Source of the DNA: JBLHGN01 sp047616325
GTDB taxonomy: Bacteria > Pseudomonadota > Gammaproteobacteria > Pseudomonadales > Cellvibrionaceae
Assembly: GCA_047616325.1 (NCBI GenBank)
Contig: JBLHGN010000014.1
Span: 1-27,196, forward strand
DNA length: 27,196 nucleotides
Reading direction: 5' to 3'
The position numbers were made by a program, and so were the translations under genes. The notes beneath the pieces are model-generated. The model was not told the DNA's origin. It was given only the letters and a program-made list of their open reading frames with translations, and did no database searches. This document shows positions 7,603-16,162 of this stretch, piece by piece. Each line of letters begins with the position of its first letter. The stretch's first letter is position 1.

Positions 7603-7632
7603 TTTATAAGTATGCGTCGAATAAAGACGCAA
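7603..7632 (-). promoter_or_regulatory. Candidate sigma-70 promoter for rpoS
   Basis: On the minus strand TTGCGT (7632-7627) and TATAAA (7608-7603) are separated by 18 bases. The predicted start near 7596 gives a leader of about 120 bases before rpoS. A small dyad, GCGTC-GACGC, overlaps the spacer. The remaining AT-rich sequence up to 7963 includes an imperfect hairpin at about 7691-7722 (TCTCGA/TCGAGA) and no gene. Confidence 0.45.
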
Positions 7633-7963
7633 AAAACGAACACCACTATTACCACTAAAACATTTTTCTCTGGACTGCTAGATTACTGTCATCTCGAAAA
7701 ATTTTTATTTTTTTATCGAGAAAGACCAAACATACATTTCACTAAAAACCAGTACTGGAACTTTTATCGCCTTACTTACTATGTCGGCAATTTTACAAAA
7801 GCTTTAGCTTTTTGCTGTATTGAAATAATAAAAATCCTCTAATTGGCCCCTAACTTTCTCTCTAGGTTCTGTCTAAACACTAAATATTTAAGCGGTTAAC
7901 TAAAGACCCAACTCAAAAGTTCTGGTGTGCTTGCTCGCTTGACGACGCCTTGAAGAAAACCTG

Positions 7964-8755
7964 CTATTTCTTAGGTAGATAGATTAAGGGATCTACGGGC
8001 TTGCCATCTAAACGAATTTCAAAATGGAGTTTAACCCTATCGGTTCCGCTCGACCCCATCAGCGCTATTTTTTGCCCCCTGGCTACTTCAGCACCCTCTT
8101 TTACCAGTAAACGCTTATTATGGGCATAGGCACTTAGGAATTTTTCGCTATGTTTTACAATAACTAATTTACCGTAACCTCTCAGGCCATCTCCAGAGTA
8201 AACTACAATGCCGGACGAAGCCGCAATCACAGGCTCCTCTAATTTACCCTGAATATCAACACCCTTATGCAAGCCATTATTGGTGCTAAAGGTGTTAGTC
8301 AACTTACCTTTTGTGGGCCAAACCCAGTCGGTCGGTTTGCCCTTGATGACGGTTACCAACTTTTTCTCAGCCTTTTGCGTTTCTTTTATTGATCGAGACC
8401 GCGCGCTTTCTCGGATTTTTGGCGATTCTTTAACCTTAGGACTTACAACAACTGATGAGGTACTTTGCGTTAAGGCGGCCTCTTTGAGGACCAATTTTTG
8501 CCCTGGATATATCGTATATGAGTCACCCAAACCATTTGCACTAGCAAATTTCTGGTAGTTCAGATTGTAGCGCCACGCTATCGAATATAGGGTTTCGCCT
8601 TTCGCTACAACATGCTGCGTAAGCTGCTTGGAGGGAGGCTGACTTTTATCTACAACGGGCGCAGAATTAGGCGATTGTGCACAAGAAGCGACTAAAAACA
8701 AGGTGATCAATATATTTGACAGTCGCGTGGAAGACTTATTCAAAAAATGCAGCAT
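7964..8755 (-). CDS. nlpD: Lipoprotein NlpD, LysM and LytM domains (amidase activator)
   Basis: NlpD is an envelope lipoprotein that activates the septal amidase AmiC and so aids daughter-cell separation. The N-terminus is a lipoprotein signal ending in LVAS-C with the lipid-carrying Cys25. A LysM peptidoglycan-binding domain spans about residues 47-91. A Lys/Ser-rich linker follows, then a LytM (M23) domain at about 144-259. The first metal motif is kept (H163KGVD167). The terminal His-X-His is reduced to KLH244, so the domain is probably not an active peptidase. This fits the known degenerate LytM of NlpD. The ribosome site GGAGAAGGTG precedes the ATG. The gene lies immediately upstream of rpoS, as in most gammaproteobacteria. 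Confidence 0.95.
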   Translation of the reverse strand: MLHFLNKSSTRLSNILITLFLVASCAQSPNSAPVVDKSQPPSKQLTQHVVAKGETLYSIAWRYNLNYQKFASANGLGDSYTIYPGQKLVLKEAALTQSTSSVVVSPKVKESPKIRESARSRSIKETQKAEKKLVTVIKGKPTDWVWPTKGKLTNTFSTNNGLHKGVDIQGKLEEPVIAASSGIVVYSGDGLRGYGKLVIVKHSEKFLSAYAHNKRLLVKEGAEVARGQKIALMGSSGTDRVKLHFEIRLDGKPVDPLIYLPKK

Positions 8756-8912
8756 TTCACACCTTCTCCCTTTCGCCCAGGGCCATTATAACCGTTGAAT
8801 ACTAGAACCTATCGGTCTTAATAATTTGGATCTATTAGAAAAAGGTCTAAAAGAACGAGATGATTTCGAGGTGTTTTTATAAAATCTGAGATCGCCTCAT
8901 ACTTATACCTCG

Positions 8913-9872
8913 TTAATTCTGAGCAGGAACAGAAGACTTAAAAAACTTTTTTGCTACCATTTCCGTAAAAAGTACTAGAGCCATACCCAGACCCACCATC
9001 AAAACAACCGGAATTAATTGCGCTTCAGAGTGCACAAGCTCTGTGTAGTTCCAAGGGCTTACATTGGTTTGCAACAATGGAATTATTTCACCGTGTCGGC
9101 CTAGGGTGCTCTCTAGCGTTTGCTTCCAGGGCCACGTTACGTTCAGAGAGCCAACTAAAAACCCAATGAGAACAGCGAGAGTGCTTGTGTAATAGTTATC
9201 CAGCAGCCATGCCAATATTCGTGAGAACACCAGCAGCCCGCACGCACAACCTGCACCAAAACTAGCTATTGCAATAACATCAAGACTCTTCACAGCCTCA
9301 AGTACCGAGGGATAGAGCCCCATCAGCAGCAATATAAAACTTCCCGATATACCCGGTAGAATCATTGCACATATGGCGATAAACCCGCCGAAGAATAATA
9401 TCCACCAGTCACCGGGAAGCTGTGCGGGCTTGACTATGGATATGATCACTACCAAACAAGCGCCAGATAAACACAGCAACCAATGCTTCGCAGACCACGC
9501 AGACTGCTGTTTAGCCAGCAATAGAATTGACGCGGCAATGAGCCCCGCAAAAAACCCCCACACTAAAAGAGGGTAAAACTCTAAGCAAAAACTAATCAAA
9601 GAAGCAAAAGTCTTAATACTTATTAGAATCCCCGCAAACAAAACTAGTAAAAAGGTGCCGTTAATGTGGCGCCAAAATGACGAAAATCCGGATTTAACTA
9701 GCACCATCAAGGCCTGCGGACCCAAATTTTTGAGAGAATGAAGCAGCTCATCGTAAATACCGGTGATTAAAGCGATGGTGCCTCCCGAAACCCCTGGGAC
9801 GATATCTGCAGCCCCCATCGCCAAGCCTTTTATAAGCACCAGTATGTAATCTCGGCGTGTTCGAATATTCAT
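8913..9872 (-). CDS. DUF368 membrane protein, polyprenyl-phosphate transporter PopT family
   Basis: DUF368 proteins have been shown to return undecaprenyl phosphate, the lipid carrier of wall and LPS synthesis, across the cytoplasmic membrane. The family signature is clear: KGLAMGAADIVPGVSGGTIA near the N-terminus and the internal repeat MILPGISGSFILLLMG. Many hydrophobic segments span the protein. The start is set at the ATG at 9872 (MNIRTRRDYILVLIKG), which has an AGGGC ribosome site and matches the family. An open frame runs back to 9932 but reads poorly. Its position between pcm and nlpD is not part of the usual Pseudomonas order. It puts a lipid-carrier recycling gene next to a cell-wall amidase activator. 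Function is inferred from the family. Confidence 0.9.
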   Translation of the reverse strand: MNIRTRRDYILVLIKGLAMGAADIVPGVSGGTIALITGIYDELLHSLKNLGPQALMVLVKSGFSSFWRHINGTFLLVLFAGILISIKTFASLISFCLEFYPLLVWGFFAGLIAASILLLAKQQSAWSAKHWLLCLSGACLVVIISIVKPAQLPGDWWILFFGGFIAICAMILPGISGSFILLLMGLYPSVLEAVKSLDVIAIASFGAGCACGLLVFSRILAWLLDNYYTSTLAVLIGFLVGSLNVTWPWKQTLESTLGRHGEIIPLLQTNVSPWNYTELVHSEAQLIPVVLMVGLGMALVLFTEMVAKKFFKSSVPAQN

Positions 9873-10138
9873 GCTTGCCCTTTTAATTGCGTGTTTAACT
9901 GTGTGTTTAATTGTGAGATATACTGGACACAAGCGCTTAGCTCAAAGCTAACGCTGTAACAGGCCTGTGGATTGTTTAACGAAGGCTGGCAGCGCCAGTA
10001 CCACTAAAATGATTGAGCGCAATATTGACGGTGTTTGCTGACCTTATATGGACGTTTGCTGTTTTAATTTTACAAATAATTTACGCCCGCAACATTCTTC
10101 ACAAAACCATGAACGTAGTTAGCGAGCCCGACCGGACA

Positions 10139-10780
10139 CTAGCGGGTAAGTCCCGACAAAAGGGGAACGAACTTAACCGGTTCTAGCGTTTGGGTTCGAA
10201 ACTCGTTGCTATCACCCTCGCGTATCACCAATTTCAGTTCTTGCTGTTCGGCACCGACGGGAATAACCAAAACGCCATTAGGCGCAAGCTGGTCGAGCAA
10301 GCCTTGCGGTATCTGACGGGGCGCGGCCGTGGAGAGAATACCGTCGAAAACACCCTCTTCCGGCCATCCGAAACCACCGTCTGCATGTTTTAGACGTACA
10401 TTTCGCAAACCCAACAGCTGAATTCGTTCGCGTGCCTTACCTTGCAGCGCTTTGATACGCTCCACACTTAAGACCTCGCCCACTAGCTGGGCGAGAATAA
10501 CCGTCTGATACCCAGAACCCGTTCCCACCTCAAGTACTCGATTAAGCTTTCCCGCCGCACCGAGTAGCACTTCAGTCATTCTAGCAACGATATACGGCTG
10601 CGACAGCGTCTGACCATAGCCTATAGGCAGGGCCGTATCTTCATAGGCTCTGTGGGAGAGGGCTTCATCGAGAAATAAGTGGCGAGGTGTATTGCCCATG
10701 ACATCCAGCACACGCTGGTCGGTGATACCCTGCTCCATAAGCCTTTGCAACAATCTGTCGCGCGTGCGTTTGGAGGTCAT
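10139..10780 (-). CDS. pcm: Protein-L-isoaspartate O-methyltransferase
   Basis: This enzyme methylates isoaspartyl residues in aged proteins with S-adenosylmethionine, which starts their repair. The SAM-binding motif VLEVGTGSGYQT and the substrate-side segment GYGQTLSQPYIVARMTE are diagnostic. The ending KFVPLLSGLTR is typical. The ATG at 10780 (MTSKRTRDRLLQRL) is chosen. It has GAAGGT six bases upstream and gives 213 residues, close to the Pseudomonas protein. A GTG at 10810 is possible and would add ten residues. In relatives surE overlaps or abuts the pcm start, but here surE is absent. Confidence 0.96.
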   Translation of the reverse strand: MTSKRTRDRLLQRLMEQGITDQRVLDVMGNTPRHLFLDEALSHRAYEDTALPIGYGQTLSQPYIVARMTEVLLGAAGKLNRVLEVGTGSGYQTVILAQLVGEVLSVERIKALQGKARERIQLLGLRNVRLKHADGGFGWPEEGVFDGILSTAAPRQIPQGLLDQLAPNGVLVIPVGAEQQELKLVIREGDSNEFRTQTLEPVKFVPLLSGLTR

Positions 10781-11177
10781 CCCAATACCTTCTAATTTAA
10801 GCGGATTCACGACGCCCCCAATGTTTTATTTTTATTGTCATTGCAAAAAACCGTAATGCACAGGTAATTGTTTAAGGTAACAGGTTCGAGGGTGCTAGTT
10901 CGATATAAGCGTTTCAAAATAGCAAGGTTGCTAGAAAGCTTAGCTACCATGAGCGGTTCACTTACCTTGAAAAACTATAGCGCGACTTACCCACACGTTT
11001 CTCATCTGATCGACTGCGCGCTAAGTGCTGTTCAGCGTGACTATAGCATAGACTCAAGGGGCGTGAGCAGTGAAGTCATGCTTGACGCTAAAGCAGGGCT
11101 AAACACACATATTTCCTGCTTATTTAAGCATAGCGGGCAATCTATTGATAAGCTTCTGCAATACAAGCAAGGGCGCG
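10781..11177. other. Gap between truD and pcm where surE is expected
   Basis: About 370-400 bases contain no recognisable gene. The SurE hallmark NDDG and its other conserved blocks are absent in all frames I read. A plus-strand frame is open from about 10868 and reads MSGSLTLKNYSATYPHVSHL from the ATG at 10949. It runs on antisense into truD, has no good ribosome site and resembles nothing I recognise. The region may be a deletion scar or hold a promoter for pcm. Confidence 0.6.
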
Positions 11178-12158
11178 TCAGCCTCCAAACTGCTGTTCCA
11201 AAACCGCCATTTCTCGCAATACTGAAGTGGCAAACTGACCCGGCGGTAGACCAAACTTCAAGACCAGTACATCCCCCTCTAACTGCCATTGAAAATCAAT
11301 GGGAAGCAAGGCCAGCGCGCGGCGATCTTGACTTAAACCGCAATGCTCCAACTGGTTGCACCACTGCTCGTGGGGGGCCAGTACCTCTTGCTCAAGCTCT
11401 AGCGCTTCTTCTTGTGCAGCAGAACGACCACGCCCCCACAGGGGTCCGGTGGCAAGACCCAGCGTTTCATCACAGTGGTCGCCAGCAATTTTTTCTGCCC
11501 AGGTACCGAGCTCAACCCGCCGAGATAAAACCAAATTAAATAAATACGATCTTGCCGCCGACATCGCCAAGCCACGCTTGTTGCGATTTCGTATTGGTCG
11601 GCCTTGCTCCATCCACTCTTGAGCTAGCTTTAAATTCCCCATGCCGCGACCAAAGCGCTGCTCACCAAAATAATTGGGCACACCACTTTGTTTGATTTTT
11701 TGTAGACGCTGATCTAAACCCTCGCTATGGTTTAATTCACGCAGCACTATTTCAAACTGATTGGCAGAGTGCATTCCGCGGCGAAGCTTCTGGTGGTGTC
11801 TTTTTGAGCCAAGTATTTCAATATCGGACTCGGCGCCCGCAACAAAGGCTGGCCAGTCGATGGGCTGATCTTTTCCGGGCAGATAAATGCTGAACCATTG
11901 CCTGGTAATGGCGTGGCGATCTTTCATGCCGCTGTAACTCACGTCCATGGACTTAACTTTGAAAAACTTGGCCAGCTTTTCAGCAACCCAATCGGTATTT
12001 TCACCACGTTTTTTGATGTGCACATACACGTGCTCACCTTCACCACTGGGTTCAAAGCCCAAACTTTCATCTACGCGAAAATCTTCCGGAGAGCATCGAA
12101 ATTTAGCGTTACATGAAGGCTTTTCGAAGGCGAAGGTGAAATCCAAACTAAATGACAT
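11178..12158 (-). CDS. truD: tRNA pseudouridine(13) synthase TruD
   Basis: TruD converts uridine 13 of tRNA-Glu to pseudouridine. The catalytic block is SGMKDRHAITRQWFS with the nucleophile Asp80, the same position as in E. coli. The segments VPNYFGEQRFGRGMGNL and the C-terminal GLPPGQFATSVLRE are family hallmarks. Length is 326 residues, slightly shorter than the usual 340-350. The ATG at 12158 has GGAG eight bases upstream. It lies 158 bases downstream of ispF on the same strand, in the usual ispD-ispF-truD order. Confidence 0.97.
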   Translation of the reverse strand: MSFSLDFTFAFEKPSCNAKFRCSPEDFRVDESLGFEPSGEGEHVYVHIKKRGENTDWVAEKLAKFFKVKSMDVSYSGMKDRHAITRQWFSIYLPGKDQPIDWPAFVAGAESDIEILGSKRHHQKLRRGMHSANQFEIVLRELNHSEGLDQRLQKIKQSGVPNYFGEQRFGRGMGNLKLAQEWMEQGRPIRNRNKRGLAMSAARSYLFNLVLSRRVELGTWAEKIAGDHCDETLGLATGPLWGRGRSAAQEEALELEQEVLAPHEQWCNQLEHCGLSQDRRALALLPIDFQWQLEGDVLVLKFGLPPGQFATSVLREMAVLEQQFGG

Positions 12159-12316
12159 ACTGGTTGCTCCGCCAGAACATTTCCGGCTTATATAGAATCG
12201 TTAATCCAATAACTTGTTAACTAAATAATAGCGAGTACTGCAATTACTTTAGTCTCGAAGTAAAAAATTGGAGATTGGTTATAGAAATTTTTTGGGATGA
12301 CAGCAAAACAATTGCG

Positions 12317-12796
12317 CTAAGCTTCAGCCGCCTCTAACAATACTGCGGCCAGGGCCGTGATACCCTCTTCGCGCCCACTGAAACCCAGACGCTCGGTAGT
12401 AGTGGCTTTTATACTTATTCGATCAAGATCTACGCTTAAATCCTCTGCAATACGAGCGCGCATACCCTTAATGTGGGGAGCCATTTTTGGTGCCTGAGCG
12501 ATAATGGTCATATCGGCATTTTCAAGCGCCCAACCCTTCGCCCTCACTTTGGCATAAACCATACGCAAGAGTATTCGACTATCCGCATTTCTATATTGTG
12601 GGTCGGTATCGGGGAAGTGGTGACCAATATCCCCCAGAGCGGCCGCTCCTAAAAGCGCGTCGGCCAGGGCGTGCAACAGCACATCGCCGTCGGAATGGGC
12701 AATAATACCCTTGCTGAAGGGTATCACTACACCACCAACAACAATTCTATCGCCCTCGCCAAATTTATGTACGTCGACACCCTGTCCGATTCGCAT
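12317..12796 (-). CDS. ispF: 2-C-methyl-D-erythritol 2,4-cyclodiphosphate synthase
   Basis: IspF forms the cyclic diphosphate intermediate of the MEP isoprenoid pathway. The zinc ligands Asp8, His10 and His42 are in place (GVDVH and AHSDGDVLLHAL). KATTTERLGFSGREEG is the conserved C-terminal block. Length (159) is standard. The start lies two bases after the ispD stop. Its ribosome site GGGGAGGT is inside the end of ispD, so the two genes are transcribed together and probably translationally coupled. Confidence 0.98.
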   Translation of the reverse strand: MRIGQGVDVHKFGEGDRIVVGGVVIPFSKGIIAHSDGDVLLHALADALLGAAALGDIGHHFPDTDPQYRNADSRILLRMVYAKVRAKGWALENADMTIIAQAPKMAPHIKGMRARIAEDLSVDLDRISIKATTTERLGFSGREEGITALAAVLLEAAEA

Positions 12797-12798
12797 AA

Positions 12799-13545
12799 CT
12801 AAACCTCCCCTTGAGTAAGTAAATATTCGGCCAAAGCAAGGTCCTCGGGCACGGTAACCTTTATATTATCTTGCCTATCCATTACCACCCTCACTTTGCC
12901 ACCGGTTGCTTCGATTGCCGAAGCTTCATCGGTTACTACAATATTTTTTTCCTGACATTCGCTTAACGCCTCAATAAGACGCGATAAAGGAAACAGCTGT
13001 GGCGTGTGTGCCGACCACAGCTGGCTGCGGTCTTCGGTTGCTAAAATAGTTTGTTTGTCACCAACGCGTTTTATGGTGTCGGATACCGGTGTAGCCAAAA
13101 TTGCACCGCAATACATTTTTCTGTCACCTTCAATAACGGCAAGGTTTGCCAACTCGTCGATTTTTTTTAAACTCACGCAGGGGCGAGCAGCATCGTGCAC
13201 TAAAGCCCATACCTTTTGTGCACAAGAGGAAGGACTTGTGGCTAATTTTTCTTTGCAAAAGCATAGCGCTTTATACACCGAGTCGCTGCGATCGCAGCCA
13301 CCAATTACGGTAAATATCTTGTGATGATGCGCAAGGGTGGTGTGCTGCCAATAAGTATCCCTATCACTCAAAGCCACTATCACGCCCTCGATATAGGCGC
13401 AGGCTAAAAGCTTTTTAACAGTTACTTCTATGAGGGTTTGATTTAACAGAGGCAAATACTGTTTGGGTCGCTCAGAGGCCATTCGGCTTCCAATTCCCGC
13501 AGCGGGTACGATGGCCCAGATTTTTGTATTGGCAGGTGTTAACAC
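12799..13545 (-). CDS. ispD: 2-C-methyl-D-erythritol 4-phosphate cytidylyltransferase
   Basis: IspD adds CMP to methylerythritol phosphate from CTP, two steps before IspF. The nucleotide-binding motif VPAAGIGSRMASERPKQYL and the block VHDAARPCV are conserved, as is the C-terminal VTVPEDLALAE. The start codon is GTG (reads MLTPANTK), 16 bases after ftsB, with only a weak ribosome site. The gene sits between ftsB and ispF in a tight minus-strand operon. At 248 residues it is slightly longer than the E. coli protein (236). Confidence 0.97.
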   Translation of the reverse strand: MLTPANTKIWAIVPAAGIGSRMASERPKQYLPLLNQTLIEVTVKKLLACAYIEGVIVALSDRDTYWQHTTLAHHHKIFTVIGGCDRSDSVYKALCFCKEKLATSPSSCAQKVWALVHDAARPCVSLKKIDELANLAVIEGDRKMYCGAILATPVSDTIKRVGDKQTILATEDRSQLWSAHTPQLFPLSRLIEALSECQEKNIVVTDEASAIEATGGKVRVVMDRQDNIKVTVPEDLALAEYLLTQGEV

Positions 13546-13561
13546 GGAGAAGCAAAGACCA

Positions 13562-13837
13562 TTATTTTTCGTCGACTATCATAAAAAAGGTTTCGCCTTT
13601 TTTTATCATGCCCATTTGATTGCGAGCTCGCTCTTCGATGCCCTCGGTTCCGTCCTTCAAGGCGTCCACTTCTGCGGCAAGAAAGCGATTGCGCTCAGTC
13701 AAACGATCGTTTTCGGCCTGCTGTATTTTAATTTTTTGCTTCAGACGTACTACGTTGGCGAGACTGCCGTCACCCACCCAAAGCCGATACTGAAGGCCCA
13801 AAACAATAACAATTAGCAACGCAACAATGATTTTCAT
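13562..13837 (-). CDS. ftsB: Cell division protein FtsB
   Basis: FtsB is a bitopic inner-membrane protein that forms the FtsQLB divisome subcomplex. A transmembrane helix spans about residues 3-18. A coiled coil follows at about 28-62 (RLKQKIKIQQAENDRLTERN). The segment GTEGIEERARNQMGMIKKGE is the conserved FtsB end. At 91 residues it has the usual size. It heads the ftsB-ispD-ispF operon and has room for its own promoter between 13838 and the eno terminator. Confidence 0.95.
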   Translation of the reverse strand: MKIIVALLIVIVLGLQYRLWVGDGSLANVVRLKQKIKIQQAENDRLTERNRFLAAEVDALKDGTEGIEERARNQMGMIKKGETFFMIVDEK

Positions 13838-13899
13838 AGATCGAACTACTGGAACTACAGTGAGCAGGCCGACAAAATAGCATATTCGTCGTCCAATGA

Positions 13900-13930
13900 A
13901 AAAGGCCAGCTTGTGCTTAGCTGGCCTTTT
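13900..13930 (-). terminator. Intrinsic terminator after eno
   Basis: GGCCAGC pairs with GCTGGCC around a 9-base loop, with A4 and T4 flanks, so it may work on both strands. It lies 35 bases beyond the eno stop on the minus strand, and ends the pyrG-kdsA-eno unit before ftsB. Confidence 0.9.
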
Positions 13931-13964
13931 CTTGTAGGCAAAAATATTTCAGCCAATAAAGGCC

Positions 13965-15251
13965 TTATTTAAATTCTGCGCGTCCTCGGTAAGGCGCAGC
14001 AGCACCAAGCTCTGCTTCTATGCGCAACAGGCGGTTGTACTTGGCAACACGGTCAGAACGCGACAATGAGCCCGTTTTGATTTGTCCTGCCGCAGTAGCC
14101 ACAGCCAAGTCGGCAATAGTGGTGTCTTCGGTTTCGCCAGAACGATGAGAAATAACCGCAGTGAAGCCAGCGTCTTGGGCCATTTTAATGGCATCCAAGG
14201 TTTCACTTAACGAACCGATCTGATTGAATTTAATCAGAATGGAGTTGGCAATACCGTTGTCGATGCCGCGCTTCAGAATTTTGGTGTTGGTAACGAACAA
14301 ATCGTCGCCGACCAATTGAGTTTTGTTGCCAATTTTATTAGTGAGATCGGCCCAACCGTCCCAATCACTTTCATCCATACCATCTTCCACTGAAAGAATC
14401 GGGTATTTTGAAACAAGATCAGCAAGGTAGTCGGCGAATTCAGGAGCACTGAATGACTTGCCTTCGCCGGCCATGTTGTACACGCCATCTTTGTAGAATT
14501 CTGACGATGCACAATCCAGAGCCAAGGTGATATCTTTACCCAACTCGTAGCCAGCATTTGCTACGGCTTCGGCAATCGCCGCTAGAGCGGCTTCGTTAGA
14601 CGGTAAATCGGGGGCAAAGCCACCCTCGTCGCCCACGGCAGTATTTAAACCGCGACCGGAAAGTACTTTTTTCAGACTGTGAAATACCTCGGCACCCATG
14701 CGCAAGGCTTCGGTGAAATTCGGCGCCGATACGGGCTGGATCATGAACTCTTGAATATCAACATTGTTGTCTGCGTGCTCACCACCGTTGATGATATTCA
14801 TCATCGGCACAGGCATGGTGTATTTTCCGGGCGTGCCGTTAAGTTCGGCAATGTGCTGATACAGGGGTATTTTCTTTTCTATAGCAACGGCTTTAGCAGC
14901 GGCCAAAGAAACGGCGAGAATGGCGTTAGCGCCAAATGTCGCTTTATTTTCAGTGCCATCGGCATCGATCATTATTGAGTCTAGTGCGCGCTGATCGGCG
15001 GCATCTTTGCCCACCAACAGCGGCTTAATGGCATCATTGATGTTGGCAACGGCCTTCAGTACACCTTTACCCAGGTAACGGCTCTTATCGCCGTCGCGCA
15101 ACTCAAGGGCTTCACGCGAACCTGTGGAGGCACCAGAAGGGGCGCAGGCACTGCCAACAGTACCGGATTCCAAAATCACTTCGGCCATAACCGTTGGATT
15201 CCCGCGGGAGTCCATCACTTCAAAACCTTTAATATCTGCTATTTTGCTCAT
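13965..15251 (-). CDS. eno: Enolase
   Basis: Enolase interconverts 2-phosphoglycerate and phosphoenolpyruvate in glycolysis and is a degradosome component in many gammaproteobacteria. The Mg ligands Asp246, Glu289 (SVEDGMDESDWDGW) and Asp316 are present. So are the catalytic Glu209 (GDEGGFAPDL) and Lys341. The signature ILIKFNQIGSLSET and SHRSGETEDTTIADLAVA are intact. Length is 428. The start is 31 bases after kdsA with a GAGAGA ribosome site, so it is co-transcribed with kdsA and pyrG, as in Pseudomonas. Confidence 0.99.
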   Translation of the reverse strand: MSKIADIKGFEVMDSRGNPTVMAEVILESGTVGSACAPSGASTGSREALELRDGDKSRYLGKGVLKAVANINDAIKPLLVGKDAADQRALDSIMIDADGTENKATFGANAILAVSLAAAKAVAIEKKIPLYQHIAELNGTPGKYTMPVPMMNIINGGEHADNNVDIQEFMIQPVSAPNFTEALRMGAEVFHSLKKVLSGRGLNTAVGDEGGFAPDLPSNEAALAAIAEAVANAGYELGKDITLALDCASSEFYKDGVYNMAGEGKSFSAPEFADYLADLVSKYPILSVEDGMDESDWDGWADLTNKIGNKTQLVGDDLFVTNTKILKRGIDNGIANSILIKFNQIGSLSETLDAIKMAQDAGFTAVISHRSGETEDTTIADLAVATAAGQIKTGSLSRSDRVAKYNRLLRIEAELGAAAPYRGRAEFK

Positions 15252-15282
15252 AGATTTTTCTCTCTGCTTGATTTTAAAAAAG

Positions 15283-16134
15283 TTAGTCTATTTCCAGGGC
15301 GGGCAATGCTTTTATTACATCGTCCACCGCTTTCATTTGGTGTAAAAAGGGTTCTAATTTTTCCAGGGGCAGCGCGCTGGGGCCGTCGCACTTGGCTTCG
15401 TTTGGCTGCGGGTGAGCTTCAAGAAACAGACCCGCCAAACCTACGGCCAATCCGGCCCGAGCCAGTTCTGCAGTTTGGTGGCGGCGACCACCCGATGCTG
15501 ATCCTAAGGGGTCTCGGCACTGCAGGGCGTGCGTTACGTCAAAAATTATGGGTAAACCTTGACTCACCTCTTGCATGGTGCGAAAGCCGAGCATATCCAC
15601 CACCAGATTATCGTAACCCATGCAGGTGCCACGCTCGCATAAGATTAGATTTTCGTTGCCACATTCAGCAAACTTTTCAACAATGTTTTTCATTTGCCCG
15701 GGGCTTAAAAACTGCGGCTTTTTAACATTGATGACGGCACCCGTTTTGGCCATGGCGCTCACCAGGTCCGTTTGCCGGGCCAAAAAAGCCGGCAGCTGAA
15801 TTACATCGCACACTTCCGACACTGGCTGAGCCTGATAGATCTCGTGAATGTCGGTAATGATGGGAATATTAAATTCCCGCTTAATCGCTGCGAATATTTT
15901 TAAACCCTCATCCATTCCCGGCCCGCGATAACCGTGCACAGATGAGCGATTAGCCTTATCGAACGAGGCTTTAAACACGTAGGGAATTCCTAAGCGTTCG
16001 GTCACTTTTACGTAGTGTTCTGCAATGCGCAAGGCCAAATCTTGCGACTCGAGCACATTCATTCCGCCAAACAGGGTAAACGACTTATCGTTGGCAACAT
16101 CGATAGAGCCAACACGAATTGTTTTTTGCTGCAT
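15283..16134 (-). CDS. kdsA: 3-deoxy-8-phosphooctulonate synthase (KDO8P synthase)
   Basis: KdsA condenses phosphoenolpyruvate with arabinose 5-phosphate to make KDO 8-phosphate for lipopolysaccharide. The blocks LFGGMNVLES, KASFDKANRSS, ITDIHE, QLPAFLARQTDL, FDVTHALQ and LFLEAHPQPNEAKCDGPSAL are those of the family. The ATG at 16134 (MQQKTIRVGSIDVAND) is preferred. It has GGAAG about ten bases upstream and matches homologues at 283 residues. A TTG at 16149 would consume that site. It lies 28 bases after pyrG. Its substrate PEP is the product of the next gene, eno. Confidence 0.98.
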   Translation of the reverse strand: MQQKTIRVGSIDVANDKSFTLFGGMNVLESQDLALRIAEHYVKVTERLGIPYVFKASFDKANRSSVHGYRGPGMDEGLKIFAAIKREFNIPIITDIHEIYQAQPVSEVCDVIQLPAFLARQTDLVSAMAKTGAVINVKKPQFLSPGQMKNIVEKFAECGNENLILCERGTCMGYDNLVVDMLGFRTMQEVSQGLPIIFDVTHALQCRDPLGSASGGRRHQTAELARAGLAVGLAGLFLEAHPQPNEAKCDGPSALPLEKLEPFLHQMKAVDDVIKALPALEID

Positions 16135-16162
16135 AGGACTTACTTCCAAAGGTCGACGACAA

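Noticed and set aside
7691..7722. AT-rich hairpin TCTCGA/TCGAGA as a terminator between nlpD and rpoS
   Set aside because: The stem is weak and imperfect, and the T-runs are inside the loop, so termination is not supported.
10868..11539. Plus-strand open frame of 223 codons
   Set aside because: More than half is antisense to truD, there is no good ribosome site, and the peptide is unlike any family I know. The first part is mentioned only as a possible remnant.
14018..14557. Alternative minus-strand frames within eno
   Set aside because: They are shifted frames of a clear enolase gene.
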